In this document: positions 41,273 through 52,037 of the stretch, piece by piece
How positions within the stretch are numbered: position 1 is the first letter of the stretch
Layout: the number at the start of each line of letters is the position of its first letter
Source: Lysinibacillus xylanilyticus
GTDB taxonomy: Bacteria; Bacillota; Bacilli; Bacillales_A; Planococcaceae
Assembly (NCBI RefSeq): GCF_001183605.1
Contig: NZ_LFXJ01000005.1
Location: 2,114,809-2,178,808, forward strand
Direction: 5' to 3'
DNA length: 64,000 nucleotides
Position numbers and translations under genes: made by a program
The notes under the pieces: model-generated
What the model was told of the DNA's origin: nothing
The model's input: only the letters and a program-made list of their open reading frames with translations
The model's database searches: none

Positions 41273-42370
41273 CTATGAAATATATGTTTCATAATTAGCA
41301 CGCTTTTGTATACACGCTGCTGCACGTTCACGGTCACTTTCACTTTGTAAGCTAATAACAAGAATCCCGAAAACGTCTTCTCGTGACTCTACGATACGTA
41401 AATTTGTAATACTAATCGCTTCGTCTGCAAGTAAGCCAGTCACCTCAGAAATAACCCCCGGATAGTCAGGAACGTCAACATATAAGTCAAATGATGTGAA
41501 CATTGCGCCTGCACTAATCGGTAATTCATCTCTTAGCTCTTTAGCAACCGCAAAGTATGTTTCTATGTCATCCGAGCTACCATTGAAAAGCAGCTCCTTA
41601 ACGCGACTCATTTCTTTTTCCCAGCCTTCTAGCTGTGCAATAAGCTCATCTCGATTTTGTAATGTAATATCTCGCCATAAAATCGGATTGGACGAGGCAA
41701 TACGCGTCACATCACGGAAGCCACCTGCAGCAAGTGAACGTGTCATCGGATATTCCCCATTTTCTCCGCCCAACTGATGCACAAGGGAAGCAGCAATTAC
41801 ATGTGGAAAATGACTAACTACAGCTGTCATATGATCATGCTCACGAGCAGATACACTTACAACCTTTGCATGTGTAAATTTTAATAGACTTTCAAGCTGT
41901 GCCATATTAACAATTTCTTCACCCGCTAGCGGTGTTAGCATATAATACGCATTTTCAAAAAGGTGAGCCTTGGCAGCTAAAACACCACTTTTATGTGAGC
42001 CTGCCATTGGATGTCCTCCAATAAAGGTAATACCTAGCTCACGTAGTTCCCCAGCCTTTTGCATAATCTTCTTTTTTGTACTACCTGTATCTGTTACGAT
42101 TACTTTATTTTTTAACGGCCATGTTTTTAATTGTTCCATCCATTCAAGCGTTGCGTTGACGGGAGTTCCAAAAATGATAACATCTACGTCGGCCGCCACT
42201 TCTTTTGGATCTGTCACAATATCATGAACAATATTTAACGTTTTCGCATGTTCACGAGTTTTCGCATCCATATCATAGCCAATAATTTTTGTTTCTGGTG
42301 CCTTTTGTAATGCCAAGGCTATTGAGCCTCCAATTAGGCCTAGCCCTACCACGAGCACGTTGCGTGTCAT
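41273..42370 (-). CDS. tyrA: Prephenate dehydrogenase TyrA with C-terminal ACT domain
   Basis: TyrA oxidises prephenate to 4-hydroxyphenylpyruvate for tyrosine. The 365-residue protein has the NAD motif VVGLGLIGGSIALAL, GGHPMAGSHKSG and HMTAVVSHFPH, and a C-terminal ACT domain (about 295-365: DVPDYPGVISEVTGLLADEA) for feedback by tyrosine. It overlaps the hisC stop by four bases, so translation is coupled. Confidence 0.94.
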   Translation of the reverse strand: MTRNVLVVGLGLIGGSIALALQKAPETKIIGYDMDAKTREHAKTLNIVHDIVTDPKEVAADVDVIIFGTPVNATLEWMEQLKTWPLKNKVIVTDTGSTKKKIMQKAGELRELGITFIGGHPMAGSHKSGVLAAKAHLFENAYYMLTPLAGEEIVNMAQLESLLKFTHAKVVSVSAREHDHMTAVVSHFPHVIAASLVHQLGGENGEYPMTRSLAAGGFRDVTRIASSNPILWRDITLQNRDELIAQLEGWEKEMSRVKELLFNGSSDDIETYFAVAKELRDELPISAGAMFTSFDLYVDVPDYPGVISEVTGLLADEAISITNLRIVESREDVFGILVISLQSESDRERAAACIQKRANYETYIS

Positions 42371-43467
42371 GCAAAAACTCCTTGCTCTTTTAGGACGTTT
42401 TCAAGGTGACCTAACAATGCTTCATTTTGAGCTTCTGTTCCGATTGTCACGCGGATAAACCCAGGTATTCCTAACGCACTTCCACTGCGGATTATAAAGC
42501 CTCGTTTCATTAGCTCATTGAAAACAACATCACTATCAGCATTCGTATTAAAGAAAATAAAGTTCGTATCAGAAGGGAAGTATTTCAAACTATGCTTTTT
42601 GCAAAATTCAACATATTGTTTTTTACCTTTTTCATTTGCTTCACGGCAAGCTTTTATAAAATCTTGATCACTTATAGCGATTGTCGCAACTGCTTGACTT
42701 AAAATTGTATTATTAAATGGCGATCTTACCGGATCTAATTTAGCAATCACCTCTGGTTGACCAATTGCATAACCAACTCGGAAAGAAGCAAGACCAAATG
42801 CTTTTGAGAATGTACGCAATAATAGTACATTTGGAAACTCATTAATTATAGGTAGAGTATCTTTGTGATCAGGATGCGTTACATATTCGATATATGCTTC
42901 ATCTAATACTACTAGGACATCACTTGGTACTTTAGCTAAAAATGCACGCAATTCAACATCAGGAATCACAACACCTGTTGGATTATTTGGACTACAAACC
43001 CAAACGATCGACGTATTATCATCAATTGCAGCTATCATTGCATCTAGATCATGTGTACCTTCGACACAAGGAATTTTACGTACCTCTGCACCTTCTATTT
43101 CGGCATTGTGCCAGTATTGAGAGAAAGATGGGTCTGCCATCACTGTGTTTACACCTGGATACAACAATGCACGAGTAATAATTGCAATGATATCATCGGA
43201 GCCGTTACCAAAAAGAAGCTGTGTTTCTTTGACACCTAGATGATTTGCAACAGCTGTGCGTAAGCTTTGTGCATAGCCGTCTGGATAGATAGCGTGATTT
43301 ACTGAATTATTTTGTAAATAAGCAGTTACCTTAGGTGAGCATCCAAATGGGTTTTCATTTGATGCTAATTTCACAACTTCTTGTAGGCCATATTCACGTT
43401 GTACTTCTTCAATCGGTTTACCAGGCTTATATGCTTGCATACCGTCCAATTGTTGTTTCCATTTCAT
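42367..43467 (-). CDS. hisC: Histidinol-phosphate / aromatic aminotransferase HisC
   Basis: A fold-type I PLP enzyme of 366 residues. In this cluster it serves both histidine synthesis and transamination of 4-hydroxyphenylpyruvate and phenylpyruvate, as in B. subtilis. Motifs are KLASNENPFGCSP, the NPTGVV cofactor stretch and the PLP lysine in LRTFSKAFGLASFRVGY. Start: ATG 43467 (MKWKQQLDGMQAY) 9 bases after GAGGAG; the ATG three codons upstream overlaps that site. It starts only 18 bases after aroH. The trp genes that lie between aroH and hisC in B. subtilis are absent. Confidence 0.94.
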   Translation of the reverse strand: MKWKQQLDGMQAYKPGKPIEEVQREYGLQEVVKLASNENPFGCSPKVTAYLQNNSVNHAIYPDGYAQSLRTAVANHLGVKETQLLFGNGSDDIIAIITRALLYPGVNTVMADPSFSQYWHNAEIEGAEVRKIPCVEGTHDLDAMIAAIDDNTSIVWVCSPNNPTGVVIPDVELRAFLAKVPSDVLVVLDEAYIEYVTHPDHKDTLPIINEFPNVLLLRTFSKAFGLASFRVGYAIGQPEVIAKLDPVRSPFNNTILSQAVATIAISDQDFIKACREANEKGKKQYVEFCKKHSLKYFPSDTNFIFFNTNADSDVVFNELMKRGFIIRSGSALGIPGFIRVTIGTEAQNEALLGHLENVLKEQGVFA

Positions 43468-43485
43468 CTTAAACATCTCCTCTAA

Positions 43486-43854
43486 TTATTTAGCTTGGGC
43501 TAAATCTGGTCTTAACTTCACTGCATCATTGAGATACAAATGTTTTACATCTTTTTGTGCCACTTCCACATTCGCATGTATTAATACACGAATACAAAGT
43601 GGCAATGCGTTTGGCACGTCCATTTCATGAGTACACATGACAGGTACATACTGCCACCCGTCCATTAACCGTACAGCGCGTGCCGGAAATGCTGACGTAA
43701 TATCAGGTGTTGTGGAAATTAGTATAGAAGCAATATCATTTACTTCCACATTATTGGCTGCTACTACTTCACGCACTAATCTCGCTGTCTCATCCCACAC
43801 AAGCTCTGGCTTGTCAGATTCAATTGTAATTGCTCCTCTAAGTCCACGAATCAT
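43486..43854 (-). CDS. aroH: Chorismate mutase AroH
   Basis: This monofunctional AroH-type chorismate mutase of 122 residues rearranges chorismate to prephenate at the branch toward tyrosine and phenylalanine. It has MIRGLRGAITIESDKPELV, ISTTPDITSAFPARAVR and the C-terminal NALPLCIRVLIHANV with HLYLNDAVKLRPDL. Start: ATG 43854 after GGAGGTG, overlapping the aroB stop by four bases (ATGA). The open frame upstream to 43905 lies inside aroB. Confidence 0.95.
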   Translation of the reverse strand: MIRGLRGAITIESDKPELVWDETARLVREVVAANNVEVNDIASILISTTPDITSAFPARAVRLMDGWQYVPVMCTHEMDVPNALPLCIRVLIHANVEVAQKDVKHLYLNDAVKLRPDLAQAK

Positions 43855-44942
43855 ACAAGCACCTCCGCTAATAGCTGTCGGAATTCGGCATCTACTTCTC
43901 TGCATTCCGCTAAATCAATTGGTTGCACGAAAGGTTTACCAATTTTATCCAACAAAACAAATTGTAAAATACCATACTCCGCTTTTTTATCTTTCATTAA
44001 ATACTCTGTTAACAGTTCAAAGGAATACTCTTTCACAGCTTCAAATGGATAGCCATTCTTCACTGCAAATTGCAAAAATGCTGTCGTGAAGTTACGGTCT
44101 AATTCACCATATCGTTCACTTAATAATAAACAATATACGAGACCAATCATTACAGCCTCGCCGTGCGCTACTTTTCCATAACCCGCTGCCGCTTCAATGG
44201 CATGCCCATAAGTATGACCTAAGTTTAAAAATTTTCGCACGGATTGCTCAGTTTCGTCCTCAGCTACTATTTGCGCCTTCACTTCAATTCCTTTTCTAAG
44301 TTGCTTCGCTAATTCTTCTGTACTGAAATGAATAACTGTCTCTGCAGCCATCAATTCCTCTAACCACGCTGCATCTGAAATCATTGCATGCTTTATCACT
44401 TCTGCCGTTCCTGAACGTACCTCGCGCTCAGATAAACTATCGATAAATATTGTATCGTAAATAACTCCCTCAGGTTGATAAAACGCACCAATCATATTCT
44501 TACCTAGTGGATGGTTTATTGCCGTTTTACCGCCTACAGCTGAGTCATGTGCTAAAATCGTCGTTGGGATTTGAATAAACGGCACCCCACGCATATAAGT
44601 GGCTGCAACAAAGCCTGTTAAATCACCTACAGCTCCCCCACCAAATGCAAAAATAAATGATTTACGTGAACATTTTTGTTCAAGTAAAAATGTTTGCGCT
44701 GCATTGTATTGTTCAAAGGTTTTACATGCCTCACCACCAGGTAAGATGAAAACCTCAAAATGATAAGGGAAATTAGCCTTGAAATAATCTCCTTGCGCCG
44801 CCCACACATTAGCATCCGTAAAAACGATGAGCTTGTCAGCTTTTTGAAGCTTTTCATCAAATTCTTTAACTGCTTCTGTTAAAAAATTATGACCAAGGAC
44901 AACCTCATATTGATGTGATTTCGTCGCTACTGGTACTCGCAT
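43851..44942 (-). CDS. aroB: 3-dehydroquinate synthase AroB
   Basis: AroB cyclises DAHP to 3-dehydroquinate (NAD and Zn dependent), the second shikimate step. The 363-residue protein has the PGGEACKTFEQYNAAQTFLL substrate loop, GGGAVGDLTGFVAATYMRGV, HDSAVGGKTAINHPLGKNMI and the zinc ligands LNLGHTYGHAIE. It begins 3 bases after the aroC stop and overlaps aroH. Confidence 0.95.
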   Translation of the reverse strand: MRVPVATKSHQYEVVLGHNFLTEAVKEFDEKLQKADKLIVFTDANVWAAQGDYFKANFPYHFEVFILPGGEACKTFEQYNAAQTFLLEQKCSRKSFIFAFGGGAVGDLTGFVAATYMRGVPFIQIPTTILAHDSAVGGKTAINHPLGKNMIGAFYQPEGVIYDTIFIDSLSEREVRSGTAEVIKHAMISDAAWLEELMAAETVIHFSTEELAKQLRKGIEVKAQIVAEDETEQSVRKFLNLGHTYGHAIEAAAGYGKVAHGEAVMIGLVYCLLLSERYGELDRNFTTAFLQFAVKNGYPFEAVKEYSFELLTEYLMKDKKAEYGILQFVLLDKIGKPFVQPIDLAECREVDAEFRQLLAEVLV

Positions 44943-44945
44943 GAA

Positions 44946-46127
44946 TTAGAACCCCTTTGTATAACGACGATGTTCGTCGATTTGAGCTTTTAGTTGAGGT
45001 AATTGATCGCTATGGAATTGTTCCAATATTGCATTAGCTATTTCCCAGGCAATAACGTGCTCAGCAACAACTGATGCTGCTGGTACTGCACAGCTATCCG
45101 AGCGCTCTACACTAGCTTTAAATGGTTCTTTCGTTTCAATATCAACACTTTGCAACGGTTTATATAGTGTAGGGATTGGTTTCATTACACCTCGTACAAC
45201 AATAGGCATTCCAGTAGACATTCCACCTTCTAAACCACCAAGTCGATTTGTTGCGCGTGTATAGCCTTCTTCCTCTGACCAAATGATTTCATCATGTACT
45301 TCTGAACCTTTACGACGCGCCATTTCGAAACCAATACCAAATTCAACGCCTTTAAATGCATTGATAGATAGCATGGCAGCTGCTAATTTCGAATCTAACT
45401 TACGGTCATAATGAACGTATGAACCGACACCAGCTGGCATTCCTTCAACGATGACTTCAACAACACCACCAATTGAGTCACCTGCTTTTTTCGCTTCATC
45501 AATTGCCTCCACCATTTTTGCAGAAGCCTCTGGGTCAACACAATAGCAAGGATCTGCTTCAACAATGGTACGAATTTCATCTGCAGATTTCCCTTCCACT
45601 AAGGAAGTGTCTGCCTTAATACCAACGATTTCTGTTACATGTGCCACAATGGAAATGCCTAATTCATTTAATAGCGCTTTTGCAACAGAACCTACTGCTA
45701 CACGAACAGTTGTCTCACGTGCAGAGGAACGCTCTAACACATTTCGTAAATCACGGTGTCCGTATTTCATGCCTCCTACTAAATCTGCATGCCCTGGACG
45801 AGGACGTGAAATTTGACGTTTGATATCTTCAGGATTCACATCTTCTTCTAACGGTTCTGCTCCCATAATTTTTGTCCAGTGTTTCCAGTCATCATTTGTG
45901 ACTACGAGTGCTACGGGAGAACCAAGTGTTTGTCCGTGACGAACACCAGCGACTATTTCCACTGTATCCGTTTCGATTTGCATACGGCGGCCACGTCCAT
46001 GTCCTCCTTGACGACGTTTTAAATCGTGGTTAATTTTTTCTGCTGTAATTGGTAAGAGCGACGGTAGGCCCTCAATAATTGTTGTTAATTGGGGTCCATG
46101 TGACTCTCCCGCTGTTAAGTAACGCAT
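44946..46127 (-). CDS. aroC: Chorismate synthase AroC
   Basis: This FMN-dependent enzyme (AroF in B. subtilis) converts EPSP to chorismate. The 393-residue protein has [18 protein letters not shown] at the start, [12 protein letters not shown], the signature [20 protein letters not shown] and [13 protein letters not shown] near the end. It is the first gene of the aro group; start ATG 46127 after GAAGGGAG. No T-box or TRAP-like leader is obvious upstream. Confidence 0.95.
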   Translation of the reverse strand: MRYLTAGESHGPQLTTIIEGLPSLLPITAEKINHDLKRRQGGHGRGRRMQIETDTVEIVAGVRHGQTLGSPVALVVTNDDWKHWTKIMGAEPLEEDVNPEDIKRQISRPRPGHADLVGGMKYGHRDLRNVLERSSARETTVRVAVGSVAKALLNELGISIVAHVTEIVGIKADTSLVEGKSADEIRTIVEADPCYCVDPEASAKMVEAIDEAKKAGDSIGGVVEVIVEGMPAGVGSYVHYDRKLDSKLAAAMLSINAFKGVEFGIGFEMARRKGSEVHDEIIWSEEEGYTRATNRLGGLEGGMSTGMPIVVRGVMKPIPTLYKPLQSVDIETKEPFKASVERSDSCAVPAASVVAEHVIAWEIANAILEQFHSDQLPQLKAQIDEHRRYTKGF

Positions 46128-46254
46128 AAACGCTTTCTCCCTTCAACTCGCTAAAGTATGTATTTTTCACTATAACATATATTCTCTAAAAAAACAGTCC
46201 TTTTGCAAATGTCTTTTAAGACTCGTTTTAATTGTTTGTAAATTCAGAATTGTT

Positions 46255-46400
46255 CCAGCAACTTTCGTCATTTTGAAGTTTATCGGCTTTATGCTTAGGC
46301 TTAAATGGGCCGACACGATGTCAGTCATTTCGGTAATGCCATAGGACGTGGCGCTTCGCTTTCGCTACCAAAACACTTGCTGAATGATGTTAAATTAGAA
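46255..46400. repeat. Degenerate family A repeat
   Basis: Recognisable pieces are CGGCTTTATGCTTAGGC, GGGCCGACACGATGTC, ATTTCGGTAATGCCATAGGA, CGTGGCGCTTCGCTTTCGCT and GCTGAATGATGTTAAA. The head palindrome is missing. The rest of 46128-46541 shows nothing else. Confidence 0.7.
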
Positions 46401-46541
46401 TATTCTGAACGATTTATTTGAAAGAAGATAGCTTCTTCATCTCCACATATTATTGACCTTCACCAATCAGTTAATTCCCTACCTAAGCTTTCGTTAAATT
46501 TTTGAGATTGAGCCTTACTGACCTTGATGCGAGATAGCTAA

Positions 46542-46582
46542 TAAAAAATACGCTTTTTGCTTATAAAAAGCGAAAAGCGTAC
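46542..46582 (-). terminator. Terminator of cheR
   Basis: TACGCTTTTTGCTT and the complementary AAGCGAAAAGCGTA form a long imperfect stem; the minus strand ends in TTTTTTATTAG. It starts about 80 bases after the cheR stop. Confidence 0.75.
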
Positions 46583-46663
46583 GATTCATCTATGTCTAAG
46601 ATTTAAAAATATGTACATGACATTCATATAGTCTCTGTACGAATGCTTTTCTCATATTATTAA

Positions 46664-47449
<786 letters not shown>

Positions 47450-47517
47450 CTAACGTCGTATTTCCATTATAGCGGAAAAGTGCCCTTCCTGAAATAGTCT
47501 TTCACAAGTAATCCCAG

Positions 47518-47748
47518 TTACTTAGATGAGTTTTGTTTTTCCTCTAACAATAACACTTTGGATTGCTCTAATTCTAGACGTAATTTCTCTGTCTCCATCG
47601 TATACGTTTCTAATCTGAGCTTTTCTAGCTCTACTTCCTTCTCAATAGCTTTTAATTTAAATTTTTGTTTTTTTGTATGTGTATCTGTAAAAATACCTGC
47701 TAAGCAAATAACTACTCCTGCAATAATCCCAGCCAATGCTATTGACAT
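47518..47748 (-). CDS. Small membrane-anchored coiled-coil protein
   Basis: The 76-residue protein has one N-terminal membrane helix (LAGIIAGVVICLAGIF, about 4-20) then a charged helix with clear heptads (KAIEKEVELEKLRLETYTME, TEKLRLELEQSKVLLLEEKQ), so probably a coiled coil on the cytosolic side. I do not recognise the family and cannot name a function. Start: ATG 47748 (MSIALAG) after GAGAGG at 10 bases; the frame extends 6 codons upstream. It lies 84 bases before cheR on the same strand. Confidence 0.65.
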   Translation of the reverse strand: MSIALAGIIAGVVICLAGIFTDTHTKKQKFKLKAIEKEVELEKLRLETYTMETEKLRLELEQSKVLLLEEKQNSSK

Positions 47749-47944
47749 ACGTCCACATCCTCTCATTAATAATAATTATACGGCAAAATGGAAAAAAAAG
47801 TTTCATTTTTCTTTTTATTCTTTTATCAATTTAGTTAAAATATTCTCTTCATTGATTATTTGTTACATCAACTGAAATACCATAATACCCGGTAAAGATA
47901 CGGCATCATGTCCTATGATAAAATACCTTCGAGACTTACATTCT

Positions 47945-48100
47945 TTTGTACCAAGCAGCTCATCGGACGCCCCCAGGAAGCTTTGCTCTGTGCGAAAGCG
48001 AAGCGACAGCTACAAATGTTTTAACTGTGCGAAAGCGAAGCGTCAGCAACAAAGCCCCAGTCGGAACGGAAAACAGCCTCACGTCTTGGTATTGATCCAG
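47945..48100 (-). repeat. Family B repeat in reverse orientation with two core units
   Basis: On the minus strand it reads GTTTTCCGTTCCGACTGGGG, CTTTGTTGCTGACGCTTCGC, then a second TAGCTGTCGCTTCGCTTTCG unit and AAAGCTTCCTGGGGGCGTCC. It is the only clearly reversed full copy in the window. 47749-47944 holds no other feature. Confidence 0.75.
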
Positions 48101-48153
48101 TTATTCACATGAAAAATGAAGGCAGTTAGTTACCACCTTCATTTTTTAGTCTC

Positions 48154-49779
48154 CTAAACTTCTACTTTATAATCCTTTAAATCTTCTCTCAGTTTTACCT
48201 TCATAAATTTTCCTACAGAAGTTTTCGGTATTTCATTTAGAAATACAACGTCATCAGGAATCCATGTTTTATGGAATTGAGATTGCAAATCTTCTAGTAG
48301 CTCTGATTTCGTAATGGAATCTTTAAATTCAGGCTTTGGTACAACACATGCTAGAGGGCGTTCAATCCATTTTTCGTGAGGGATTGCTATAACAGTAGCC
48401 TCAAACACTTTAGGATGTGACATCAATGCATTTTCAAGCTCTACTGATGAAATCCATTCTCCACCGCTTTTAATTAAATCTTTTGTCCGATCTGTAATTT
48501 TGATATAACCATCTAATGTCACTACAGCAATATCACCTGTGTAGAGCCAGCCATCTTTAAAGGCTTCATTTGTTCGTTCATCGTTATAATACTCGGCAGC
48601 AATCCATGGACCCTTAATTGTTAATTCACCCATTGTTTGGCCATCCCAAGGTACTTCACCGTTTTCATTAACTACGCGTGTCTCAATGAGCGGCACTGTT
48701 ATTCCCTGCGTAATACGAACATCCATTTTTTCATCCATCGTATAATCTTGCATATGTGTTAAATACGTCGATAAGCTAACAAGTGGCGATGTCTCGGTCA
48801 TACCGTAGCCCGTCATGTAAGGAATTTTAAGCTCCTCCTCAAAGCCACGCACTAGACCGAGCGGCGATGCTGAACCACCACATACAATCAACCGTATAGA
48901 AGACAAATCACGAGGATTTTTGCGTTGCTCCTGTAATACCCCAAGCCAAATTGTAGGTACTCCTGCAGTCAACGTAACCTTATATGTTTCAATCAAATCA
49001 AGTAATAGCTGCGGTGTAAACATTGGCCCAGGAAGCACCTGTGTTGCACCAAATAATACACCAGCAAACGGAAATCCCCACGCATTCGCATGAAACATTG
49101 GTACGACAGGTAGTAAAACATCAGCCTCACCTACTGCAATACTATCGGAGATTCCTGCTGCCATAGTATGGAGGACAATACTACGATGAGTATACACTAC
49201 ACCCTTTGGCATTCCTGTTGTTGCACTTGTGTAGCACATGCCAGCAGGTGTATTTTCATCTAAATCATCTGGGAATCTAAAATTATCATTCGCCTCTTCA
49301 AGTAATGCCTCATAAGAAAGAGCATTTGGTAATGGGATGTTTTCTAGCTCGACAGCATCTCCCATTACGATAAATCGCTTTACCGTTTTAAGCTGTGAGA
49401 CAATCGGTGCAATAAGCGGAACTAAGTTATCATCAATTAGTAATATTTCATCTTCTGCATGATTAATAACATAAGCAATATGCTCAGGTGCTAGTCGAAT
49501 ATTAATCATATGCAAGACAGCTCCCGCGCATGGTACTGCAAAATATGCTTCTAAATGGCGGTGGTGATTCCAAGCGAAGGTACCTACTTTCATACCTCGC
49601 TCCATTCCTAGCTTTGTAAGGGCATCAGCTAGTTTACGAGTTCGTTTTACATATTCTTTATAAGTTAATTCGTGAATTGTTGTAGGGCTTGTCCGCGAAT
49701 ATATTTTTTTCGCATGAAAAAATCGTTCTGCTCGATCCAAAAAACTTGTTAATAATAAAGGTGTATCCATCATATGCAT
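48154..49779 (-). CDS. AMP-forming fatty acyl-CoA synthetase
   Basis: The 541-residue ANL-superfamily enzyme activates a fatty or medium-chain acid to its acyl-CoA through acyl-AMP. Motifs: the P-loop YTSATTGMPKGVVYTH (usual TSGTTG, here Ala for Gly), GYGMTETSPLVSLS, the hinge YKIxD-type DGYIKITDRTKDLIKSGGEW and the catalytic C-terminal lysine in PKTSVGKFMKVKLRE. It lacks a signal or membrane segment. It is the last gene of a three-gene set with a short-chain dehydrogenase and a thiolase, suggesting fatty-acid degradation. Start: ATG 49779, 7 bases after AAAGGGGAG. Confidence 0.88.
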   Translation of the reverse strand: MHMMDTPLLLTSFLDRAERFFHAKKIYSRTSPTTIHELTYKEYVKRTRKLADALTKLGMERGMKVGTFAWNHHRHLEAYFAVPCAGAVLHMINIRLAPEHIAYVINHAEDEILLIDDNLVPLIAPIVSQLKTVKRFIVMGDAVELENIPLPNALSYEALLEEANDNFRFPDDLDENTPAGMCYTSATTGMPKGVVYTHRSIVLHTMAAGISDSIAVGEADVLLPVVPMFHANAWGFPFAGVLFGATQVLPGPMFTPQLLLDLIETYKVTLTAGVPTIWLGVLQEQRKNPRDLSSIRLIVCGGSASPLGLVRGFEEELKIPYMTGYGMTETSPLVSLSTYLTHMQDYTMDEKMDVRITQGITVPLIETRVVNENGEVPWDGQTMGELTIKGPWIAAEYYNDERTNEAFKDGWLYTGDIAVVTLDGYIKITDRTKDLIKSGGEWISSVELENALMSHPKVFEATVIAIPHEKWIERPLACVVPKPEFKDSITKSELLEDLQSQFHKTWIPDDVVFLNEIPKTSVGKFMKVKLREDLKDYKVEV

Positions 49780-49856
49780 AAAAACGCTCCCCTTTGTTCA
49801 TAAATTTTTGAATCGCCCAATATTGACTACTACGACCAATAATTACATACGAGATC

Positions 49857-49985
49857 AATTATGAAAGAAGTTAAATTTTCAGCTCGCTATCCGCAGACAA
49901 GCATCTCTTCACTTCAGAGTTTCACGAAGGCGCAATAACAGGATGGTTTTAGCCTTCGCTTAAACTCTAAGCTGTGTAGAGCCTA
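49857..49985. repeat. Rearranged family A pieces between acyl-CoA genes
   Basis: ATCAATTATG is joined directly to AAAGAAGTTAAATTTTC, i.e. head and tail of family A without the centre. Then AGAGTTTCACGAAGGC pairs with GCCTTCGCTTAAACTCT around AATAACAGGATGGTTTTA, the same hairpin type as in other copies. Confidence 0.65.
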
Positions 49986-50022
49986 GCTTATTAAGCTAGA
50001 GTCGAGCACCTTTATGTTACCT

Positions 50023-50784
50023 CTATTTCGGCTGCATACGAATCGCGCCGTCTAAGCGGATTACTTCACCATTTAATAAACCATTTTGGATAATACTTTC
50101 GACCAATAGCGCATATTCTGATGGTTTCCCAAGTCGTTTAGGGAATGGAGTCATTTGGGCAAGCGCTATTCTTGCTGGCTCTGGTAACGATGCAAACATT
50201 GGTGTTTCTACTATTCCTGGTGCAATAGTCATAACTCGTACACCAATTTCAGCAAGCTCCCTGGCAATCGGCAAGGTCATCGCTGCCACCCCTCCTTTTG
50301 ACGCACTATATGCAGCTTGTCCTATTTGCCCATCAAATGCTGCCACAGATGCAGTATTAATAATAACGCCACGCTGACCATCCTCATTTGGCTCATTATG
50401 TTGCATCTTCTCTGCTGCAAGGCGAATAACATTGAAAGTACCAATTAAATTTACAGAAATCACCTTTTCAAATAAATCAAGGGCATGTACACCACGCTTT
50501 GAAAGTACTTTTTTTGCATCAGCAATTCCCGCACAATTCACTGTGACGTTAATGGACCCAAATTTCGCCACTGCTTGTTCTAGCCCTGCCGCTACATCAG
50601 CTTCTTTTGTGACATCTACACGGGCGTACTGGACATTCTCCCCTAACTCCCCTACTAGTGCATGTCCTCGCTCGTCATTAAGATCAAAAATTATTGCTTT
50701 GCCACCCTCTGCAACAATTTTACGAACAGTCGCCTCTCCTAAACCAGATGCTCCCCCAGTTACAACTGCTATTACTTCTTTCAT
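50023..50784 (-). CDS. Short-chain dehydrogenase, 3-hydroxyacyl-CoA dehydrogenase type II-like
   Basis: This 253-residue SDR enzyme has the NAD motif [16 protein letters not shown], catalytic Ser in [15 protein letters not shown] and Y-x-x-x-K in [13 protein letters not shown]. Closest remembered relatives are HSD17B10-type 3-hydroxyacyl-CoA dehydrogenases, which fits the neighbouring thiolase and acyl-CoA synthetase: together they could run part of beta-oxidation. Start: ATG 50784 with AAAGGGG 9 bases upstream. It begins 15 bases after the thiolase stop. Confidence 0.85.
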   Translation of the reverse strand: MKEVIAVVTGGASGLGEATVRKIVAEGGKAIIFDLNDERGHALVGELGENVQYARVDVTKEADVAAGLEQAVAKFGSINVTVNCAGIADAKKVLSKRGVHALDLFEKVISVNLIGTFNVIRLAAEKMQHNEPNEDGQRGVIINTASVAAFDGQIGQAAYSASKGGVAAMTLPIARELAEIGVRVMTIAPGIVETPMFASLPEPARIALAQMTPFPKRLGKPSEYALLVESIIQNGLLNGEVIRLDGAIRMQPK

Positions 50785-50799
50785 CAAACACAACCCCTT

Positions 50800-51948
50800 T
50801 TATATTTTCTCTATAATAGTGGCATTCGCCATTCCCATACCTTCACAAATCGCAAGTAAGCCATAACGTAAATTTTCTCGTTCCATTCTGTAAAGCATCG
50901 TTGTTAATAGCTTTGTACCTGTCGCTCCTAATGGATGCCCTAAAGCGATTGCTCCTCCATCTGGATTTAATTTATTTGGATCTGCTCCAATTTCATGCAA
51001 CCAAACAAGTGGCACTGGCGCAAAAGCCTCATTCACTTCATACGTATCAATTTCCTCTATCGTAAGACCTGAACGTTCTAGCGCTTGTCTAGTTGCTTCA
51101 ATTGGACCAGTTAGCATTAACGTCGGATCTGAACCAACAACAACTCTTGTAACAATTTTAGCAAGCGGTTGGATACCAAGCTCCTGTGCCTTTTCCAAAG
51201 ACATTATAACTACCGCCGAGGCACCATCACTCATTTGACTTGCATTACCGGCTGTAATCACACCATCTTCCTGGAAAACAGTTTTAAGCCCATTTAATTT
51301 ATCAACTGTCGTTTCTGCGCGAGGTCCCTCATCAACAGAAAATGTTGTAACTGAGCCGTTTTCTTGCGTAACTTGAACAGGCAGTATTTCCTTTTTAAAA
51401 TGTCCTGCCTCAATTGCAGCTAATGCTCGTCTATGACTATTGTAAGCATAGTTATTTAGCTGTTCCTTTGATAAATTCCATTTTTCTGATATTTTCTCGG
51501 CTGATAACCCTTGATGAATAATTGTAGAGTTGTCATGTAATCGTTTACCTGCGTGGGCACCATTCATGTTAGACCCCATTGACACCCTCGTCATGCTTTC
51601 AACCCCACCAGCAATAACAATGTCCATATCTCCCGCTAAAATAGCCTGGGCGGCGAAATGTACAGCCTGCTGACTTGAGCCACATTGACGATCGATTGTC
51701 ACACCTGGGACACTTTCCGGAAAGCCTGCCATTAATAATGCAGTACGAGCTATATTTGCTCCCTGTTCAGCAGTTTGCGTTACACAGCCAAAAATTACAT
51801 CCTCAACCTGGTCCTTGTTGATACCTGCACGTTGCACTACTTCTTGCAGAACATCTGCCGCTAAGTCATCTGCTCTAACATTGCTTAATGACCCTTTACT
51901 CCTGCCAACCGCTGTACGAACAGCTGATACAATCACTACTTCTCTCAT
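50800..51948 (-). CDS. Acetyl-CoA C-acyltransferase (thiolase)
   Basis: Thiolase of 382 residues that splits 3-ketoacyl-CoA or condenses two acetyl-CoA. The nucleophile cysteine lies in IDRQCGSSQQAVHFAAQAI, the histidine in GGAIALGHPLGATGTK and the second active-site cysteine in LLAICEGMGMAN. It is first of a three-gene set. The set has no counterpart between cheR and ndk in B. subtilis and is bordered by repeats on both sides. Start: ATG 51948 with AAAGGGG upstream; the frame extends 11 codons further. Confidence 0.9.
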   Translation of the reverse strand: MREVVIVSAVRTAVGRSKGSLSNVRADDLAADVLQEVVQRAGINKDQVEDVIFGCVTQTAEQGANIARTALLMAGFPESVPGVTIDRQCGSSQQAVHFAAQAILAGDMDIVIAGGVESMTRVSMGSNMNGAHAGKRLHDNSTIIHQGLSAEKISEKWNLSKEQLNNYAYNSHRRALAAIEAGHFKKEILPVQVTQENGSVTTFSVDEGPRAETTVDKLNGLKTVFQEDGVITAGNASQMSDGASAVVIMSLEKAQELGIQPLAKIVTRVVVGSDPTLMLTGPIEATRQALERSGLTIEEIDTYEVNEAFAPVPLVWLHEIGADPNKLNPDGGAIALGHPLGATGTKLLTTMLYRMERENLRYGLLAICEGMGMANATIIEKI

Positions 51949-52037
51949 AAAATAACCCCTTTGTACTGTTATCTCTCTCATTTCCTATCATCCAATGTAT
52001 TTAGATGTTAGGAAATATATTCTTGATTATTAAGCTA

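Noticed and set aside
45395..45580. 61-codon minus-strand frame inside aroC
   Set aside because: It lies fully within the chorismate synthase gene in another frame.
46128..46254. TRAP-binding leader or T-box before aroC
   Set aside because: I looked for closely spaced GAG/TAG triplets and for T-box motifs on the minus strand and saw none convincing.
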